This document shows, piece by piece, positions 3,638 to 7,346 of a stretch of DNA of 7,346 nt. Under the pieces are notes generated by a model. That model made no database searches. It was not told the origin of the DNA and worked only from the letters and a program-made list of their open reading frames with translations. Made by a program: the position numbers and the translations under genes. Positions within the stretch are counted from its first letter, which is position 1; the number at the start of each line of letters is the position of its first letter. This DNA is from an uncultured Clostridia bacterium (GTDB lineage Bacteria; Bacillota; Clostridia; Oscillospirales; Acutalibacteraceae). Location of the stretch: positions 1-7,346 of the forward strand of contig CALWMQ010000111.1 of the NCBI GenBank assembly GCA_944382025.1, given 5' to 3'.

Positions 3638-6600
3638 TTATTTCTTGCTGTACAGTTCGCCCAGCCGTACCAGATGGTCATAACGGGCAACCGCATTCTT
3701 CTCCGCTTCAGCGAACAGCTTCTCCGCCCGCTCCGGGAAGGACCGGGTCAGGGAATTGTACCGCACCTCGCCCATGATGAAATCACGATAGGCCGCGGTG
3801 GGAGCCTTGCTGTCCAGAGTAAAGGCGTTCTCTTCCTTCCGGGGATCGAAGCGGTAGGTATGCCAGTAACCGGCCTCCACAGCTTTCTTCTCCTCCAGCT
3901 GAGAAATGCCCATACCACCCTTAATGCCGTGGTTGATGCAGGGCGCATAAGCGATAATCAGGGACGGACCCGGATACGCTTCCGCTTCCTGGATGGCTTT
4001 CAGGGTCTGGTTCATGTCGGCGCCCATGGCAATCTGAGCCACATAAACATAGCCGTAGCTCATGGCGATAGCGCCCAGATCCTTCTTCTTCACAGCCTTG
4101 CCGGCCGCGGCGAACTGGGCAACAGAGCCCACAGGAGTAGCCTTGGAAGCCTGGCCGCCGGTATTGGAATACACCTCGGTATCGAACACCATGACATTGA
4201 CATCCTCACCGGAAGCCAGCACATGGTCCACGCCGCCGAAGCCGATATCATACGCCCAGCCGTCGCCGCCGAACATCCAGAAGGATTTCTTCACCAGCAT
4301 ATCGGAAGCCTGCAGGGCCTCGTCATACAGGGCGTCCATCTCGCAGCCGCACTTGCCGCATTCCTCTTTGGCCTTGCCCAGAGCCGCCAGCACCTTTGCC
4401 GCGGCAGCCTTGGAACCCTCAGCGTCGTCCTTGTTCTGCAGCCATTCGGCAGCCGCTTCCTTCAGGCCCCACGCGGCGGGCAGGTCAGCGTCAGCAAACT
4501 GCTGCATAATATCAGCCAGCCGGTTACGGCGGGCCTTCACGCCCAGGTACATGCCATACCCATACTCGGCGTTATCCTCGAACAGGGAGTTCGCCCAGGC
4601 GGGACCATGGCCGTCCTTATTTACGGTATAGGGGGTAGAGGGGGAGGAACCGCCCCAGATGGAAGAACATCCGGTAGCGTTGGCGATATACATCCGGTCG
4701 CCGAACAGCTGGGTGATCAGCTTGGCGTACGGGGTCTCGCCGCAGCCGGCGCAGGCGCCGGAGAACTCCAGCAGAGGCTGCTTGAACTGGCTGCCCTTCA
4801 CGGTGGAAACCTTGAATTTCTCGTTGACCTCCGGCTTCACCGGCAGGTTATATCCATACAGGAATTTCTCTTCCTCCTGTACCTGGGTCTCCAGAGGCTT
4901 CATGACCAGAGCCTTGTTGCCCTTCATGCCGGGGCAGACGGTAGCGCAGGATCCGCAGCCGGTGCAGTCCAGAGCGGAGATGGTCATAGCGAACTGATAC
5001 CCCGGCAGGCCGGTAGCGGGTTTCATCTTCATGTCGGCGGGAGCCAGCTTGACTTCCTCCTCGTTGAGGATGACCGGACGGATAACCGCATGGGGGCACA
5101 CATAGGAGCAGAAGTTGCACTGGATACAGTTTTCCGGCACCCAGCAGGGTACGTCTACCGCGATACCCCGTTTCTCGTAGGCCGCGGAACCCAGCGGCAC
5201 CGTGCCGTCGGCGTCCTTCACAAAGGTGGACACCGGCAGTTTGTCGCCCTGCTGAGCATTGACCGGAGTCAGCACATTGTCAATGTAGTCCTTGATCTCG
5301 GGACGGCCGCCCGCGGCTTCCGCCTTCACAGCCGTATCCTGAGCCTTCGCCCACTCCTTGGGCACCTTGACCTTCTTGACTTCCTTCACGCCGCACTCAA
5401 TGGCGTCATGGTTCATCTTAACGATGGCCTCGCCCTTCTTGGAATAGGACTTGGTAGCGGCTTCCTTCATGAATTTCACCGCGTCATCCACCGGGATAAC
5501 CTTGGCCAGCTTGAAGAAGGCAGCCTGCAGGATGGTGTTGGTACGGTTGCCCAGGCCCAGGCCCTTGGCCAGATGGGTAGCGTCGATGGTGTAGAATTTC
5601 ACATCGTTTTTCGCGATATAGCGCTTCATGGCGGCAGGCAGGTGCTTCTCCAGCTCCTCGTCGTTCCAGGAGCAGTTCAGCAGGAAGATACCGCCGGGCT
5701 TCACATCGCTCACCATGTCATACTTGTCCACATAGGAAGGATTGTGGCAGGCCACGAAATCCGCCTTGCTGACAAAATAGGTGGACTTGATGGGCTTTTT
5801 GCCGAAACGCAGGTGGGAGATGGTCACACCGCCGGACTTCTTGGAGTCATAAGCGAAGTAGCCCTGAGCATACATATCGGTGTGGTCGCCGATGATCTTA
5901 ATGGAGTTCTTGTTGGCGCCCACGGTGCCGTCGGAGCCCAGACCCCAGAATTTGCAGGACCGGGTACCCTTGGGGGTGGTGTCCAGGTTTTCCTTCACCT
6001 TCAGGGACAGCTTGGTCACATCGTCTTCGATACCGATGGTGAAGCGCTTCTTGGGACGGGCAGCCTCCATGTTGCGGTACACAGCGACAATCTGGCCGGG
6101 GGTGGTGTCCTTGGAACCCAGGCCGTACCGACCGGTATACACCGGGACAGTCTCGAACTTGGAGCCCTTGAGGGCAGCGCACACATCCAGGAACAGAGGC
6201 TCGCCAATGGAACCGGGTTCCTTGGTCCGATCCAGAACGCTGATGCTTTCCACAGTGGAGGGGATGGCGGCCAACAGGTGTTTGGCCGAGAAGGGGCGGT
6301 ACAGGCGTACCTTGATCAGGCCCACCTTATCTCCCGCGGCGTTGAGGTGATCCACCGTTTCCTCGATGGTCTCACAGACCGAGCCCATAGCGATAATCAC
6401 CCGTTTGGCGTCCCGGGGGCCATAGTAGTTAAACAGCTTATAGTTGGTGCCGATCTTCTGGTTGACCTTGTTCATGTACTCTTCCACAATGGCGGGGAAA
6501 GCTTCATAATAGGTGTTGGAAGCCTCACGGGCCTGGAAGAAGATATCCGGGTTCTGAGCGGTACCACGCTGTACAGGATGTTCCGGATTCAGGGCGTGCT

Positions 6601-7213
6601 TGCGGAAGCGTTCCACCGCTTCCCAATCCAGCATATCCCCCAGATCCTTCTGATCCCATACCTGGATCTTCTGGATCTCATGGGAGGTGCGGAAACCGTC
6701 AAAGAAGTGCAGAACCGGTACCCGGCCCTTAATAGTGGACAGATGGGCCACAGCGCCCAGATCCATCACTTCCTGCACGCTGGAGGAGCAGAGCATGGCA
6801 TAGCCGGTCTGGCGGCAGGCGTACACATCGGAGTGATCTCCGAAGATGGACAGCGCGTGGGACGCCAGGGCACGGGCGGACACATGGATCACGTTAGGCA
6901 GCAGCTCACCCGCGATTTTATACATATTGGGGATCATGAGCAGCAAGCCCTGGGAAGCGGTGTAGGTGGTGGTCAGGGCACCGGCCTCCAAAGAGCCGTG
7001 AACCGCACCGGCGGCGCCGGCCTCGGACTGCATCTCGGTCACCTGCACAGGACGGCCAAACAGGTTTTTCTGTCCGCCCGCCGACCACACGTCGGTCACT
7101 TCCGCCATCACCGAAGAGGGAGTGATGGGGTAGATGGCGGCAACGTCGGTAAAGGCATACGCTACATGAGCGGCGGCGTTGTTGCCATCCATGGTCTTGA
7201 ACTTTCTTGCCAT
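3638..7213 (-). CDS. nifJ: Pyruvate:ferredoxin (flavodoxin) oxidoreductase, single-chain
   Basis: Cytoplasmic iron-sulfur/TPP enzyme that converts pyruvate and CoA to acetyl-CoA and CO2 while reducing ferredoxin (EC 1.2.7.1), the central step of clostridial fermentation. The 1191-residue chain has the usual homodimer-type length and domain order. An N-terminal domain carries YPITPSS with Thr31, Glu64 and Arg114, equivalent to the substrate/TPP residues of the Desulfovibrio africanus enzyme. Domains II-IV follow. A two-cluster ferredoxin domain has CIQCNFCSYVCP (Cys 696, 699, 702, 706) and CTGCGSCATVCP (750, 753, 756, 760). The TPP domain has CAGCGE (821, 824), Cys849, GDGWAYDIGFGG (983-994) with Asn1017, and Cys1092 completing the proximal cluster ligands. 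AAGGAGG lies 8 nt before the ATG at 7213. An extra CGKCGC motif at 952-957 is discussed as a finding. The gene is monocistronic, with its own promoter and terminator. The gene name por/pfor is also used. Confidence 0.98.
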   Translation of the reverse strand: MARKFKTMDGNNAAAHVAYAFTDVAAIYPITPSSVMAEVTDVWSAGGQKNLFGRPVQVTEMQSEAGAAGAVHGSLEAGALTTTYTASQGLLLMIPNMYKIAGELLPNVIHVSARALASHALSIFGDHSDVYACRQTGYAMLCSSSVQEVMDLGAVAHLSTIKGRVPVLHFFDGFRTSHEIQKIQVWDQKDLGDMLDWEAVERFRKHALNPEHPVQRGTAQNPDIFFQAREASNTYYEAFPAIVEEYMNKVNQKIGTNYKLFNYYGPRDAKRVIIAMGSVCETIEETVDHLNAAGDKVGLIKVRLYRPFSAKHLLAAIPSTVESISVLDRTKEPGSIGEPLFLDVCAALKGSKFETVPVYTGRYGLGSKDTTPGQIVAVYRNMEAARPKKRFTIGIEDDVTKLSLKVKENLDTTPKGTRSCKFWGLGSDGTVGANKNSIKIIGDHTDMYAQGYFAYDSKKSGGVTISHLRFGKKPIKSTYFVSKADFVACHNPSYVDKYDMVSDVKPGGIFLLNCSWNDEELEKHLPAAMKRYIAKNDVKFYTIDATHLAKGLGLGNRTNTILQAAFFKLAKVIPVDDAVKFMKEAATKSYSKKGEAIVKMNHDAIECGVKEVKKVKVPKEWAKAQDTAVKAEAAGGRPEIKDYIDNVLTPVNAQQGDKLPVSTFVKDADGTVPLGSAAYEKRGIAVDVPCWVPENCIQCNFCSYVCPHAVIRPVILNEEEVKLAPADMKMKPATGLPGYQFAMTISALDCTGCGSCATVCPGMKGNKALVMKPLETQVQEEEKFLYGYNLPVKPEVNEKFKVSTVKGSQFKQPLLEFSGACAGCGETPYAKLITQLFGDRMYIANATGCSSIWGGSSPSTPYTVNKDGHGPAWANSLFEDNAEYGYGMYLGVKARRNRLADIMQQFADADLPAAWGLKEAAAEWLQNKDDAEGSKAAAAKVLAALGKAKEECGKCGCEMDALYDEALQASDMLVKKSFWMFGGDGWAYDIGFGGVDHVLASGEDVNVMVFDTEVYSNTGGQASKATPVGSVAQFAAAGKAVKKKDLGAIAMSYGYVYVAQIAMGADMNQTLKAIQEAEAYPGPSLIIAYAPCINHGIKGGMGISQLEEKKAVEAGYWHTYRFDPRKEENAFTLDSKAPTAAYRDFIMGEVRYNSLTRSFPERAEKLFAEAEKNAVARYDHLVRLGELYSKK

Positions 7214-7240
7214 TGCTACGTCCTCCTTAGGATATTCATC

Positions 7241-7296
7241 GCGGCGGCGAAAAGGGCTTTATCCGCCGCAAAAATGCCCGCAAAAAGGGAACGGGC
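7241..7296 (-). promoter_or_regulatory. nifJ leader with two hairpins
   Basis: The predicted 87-nt nifJ leader starts almost directly with a small hairpin, GCCCG (7296-7292) with CGGGC (7280-7276), followed by ATTTTT (7275-7270). A second hairpin follows, GCGGCGG (7269-7263) with CCGCCGC (7247-7241), ending about 13 nt before the AAGGAGG at 7228-7222. The first resembles a weak terminator and the second could protect the mRNA end or modulate translation. No known riboswitch class was recognised. Confidence 0.45.
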
Positions 7297-7306
7297 GCTA
7301 TTTACT

Positions 7307-7335
7307 AGGATACCACTTTTCAAGGAGTGTGTAAA
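7307..7335 (-). promoter_or_regulatory. nifJ promoter
   Basis: On the minus strand TTTACA (7335-7330, five of six consensus bases) and TATCCT (7312-7307, four of six) are separated by an ideal 17 bp. The predicted start near 7300 leaves an 87-nt leader. An AT-rich stretch (TTGTTAAAATCT) lies just upstream. An alternative -35, TTGAAA at 7323-7318, lacks a -10 at suitable spacing. Confidence 0.65.
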
Positions 7336-7346
7336 GATTTTAACAA

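Noticed and set aside
3223..3777. Plus-strand open frame across the lipoprotein start, the pyrimidine tract and the nifJ end
   Set aside because: It is antisense to two genes and to a terminator. Its Pro/Ser-rich composition comes from the pyrimidine-rich tract, and it shows no domain.
4062..6350. Several plus-strand open frames opposite nifJ (4062-4631, 4659-4997, 5880-6350)
   Set aside because: All lie antisense to an unbroken, motif-complete pyruvate:ferredoxin oxidoreductase, with no homology or start signals.

Overview
The window looks like chromosomal DNA from a moderately GC-rich, strictly anaerobic Firmicute of the class Clostridia. An Oscillospiraceae-like gut lineage is my best guess, but that is an inference. 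The support is a single-chain pyruvate:ferredoxin oxidoreductase, an S-box (SAM-I) riboswitch in front of metK, strong AGGAGG-type ribosome binding sites, TTGACA/TATAAT-type promoters and U-tract terminators. No plasmid, phage, CRISPR, tRNA or rRNA signature was seen.

Layout: three intact genes lie on the minus strand, each with its own promoter and apparently its own terminator, so they read as three monocistronic units. From right to left they are nifJ (7213-3638, pyruvate:ferredoxin oxidoreductase), an unrecognised secreted lipoprotein (3363-2473) and metK (1303-116, S-adenosylmethionine synthetase). Between metK and the lipoprotein lies a plus-strand unit of a different kind: promoter, cobalamin riboswitch, intrinsic terminator, the wreck of a cobalamin/siderophore-type ABC transporter ATPase (C-terminal part only, frameshifted), and a strong final terminator.

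The most interesting stretch is 1366-2360. Two cofactor riboswitches are arranged back to back and transcribed away from each other: SAM-I toward metK and cobalamin toward the decayed transporter. About 75 bp separate their -35 boxes. That gap holds a 24-bp-period tandem repeat and is bounded by an imperfect inverted repeat that overlaps both -35 boxes. The cobalamin riboswitch and its terminator look intact, whereas the operon it should control has collapsed to about 320 bp. It is therefore either an orphan riboswitch or the leader of a non-coding transcript.

Functionally, MetK makes SAM under feedback from SAM itself. The lost transporter would have imported corrinoid, the cofactor of methionine synthase MetH and other methyltransferases. 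NifJ supplies acetyl-CoA and reduced ferredoxin. The lipoprotein has no evident link to the others. The remaining intergenic pieces (1-115, 2362-2472, 3364-3637, 7214-7346) hold the terminators, promoters and leaders described below; I see no further gene in them.
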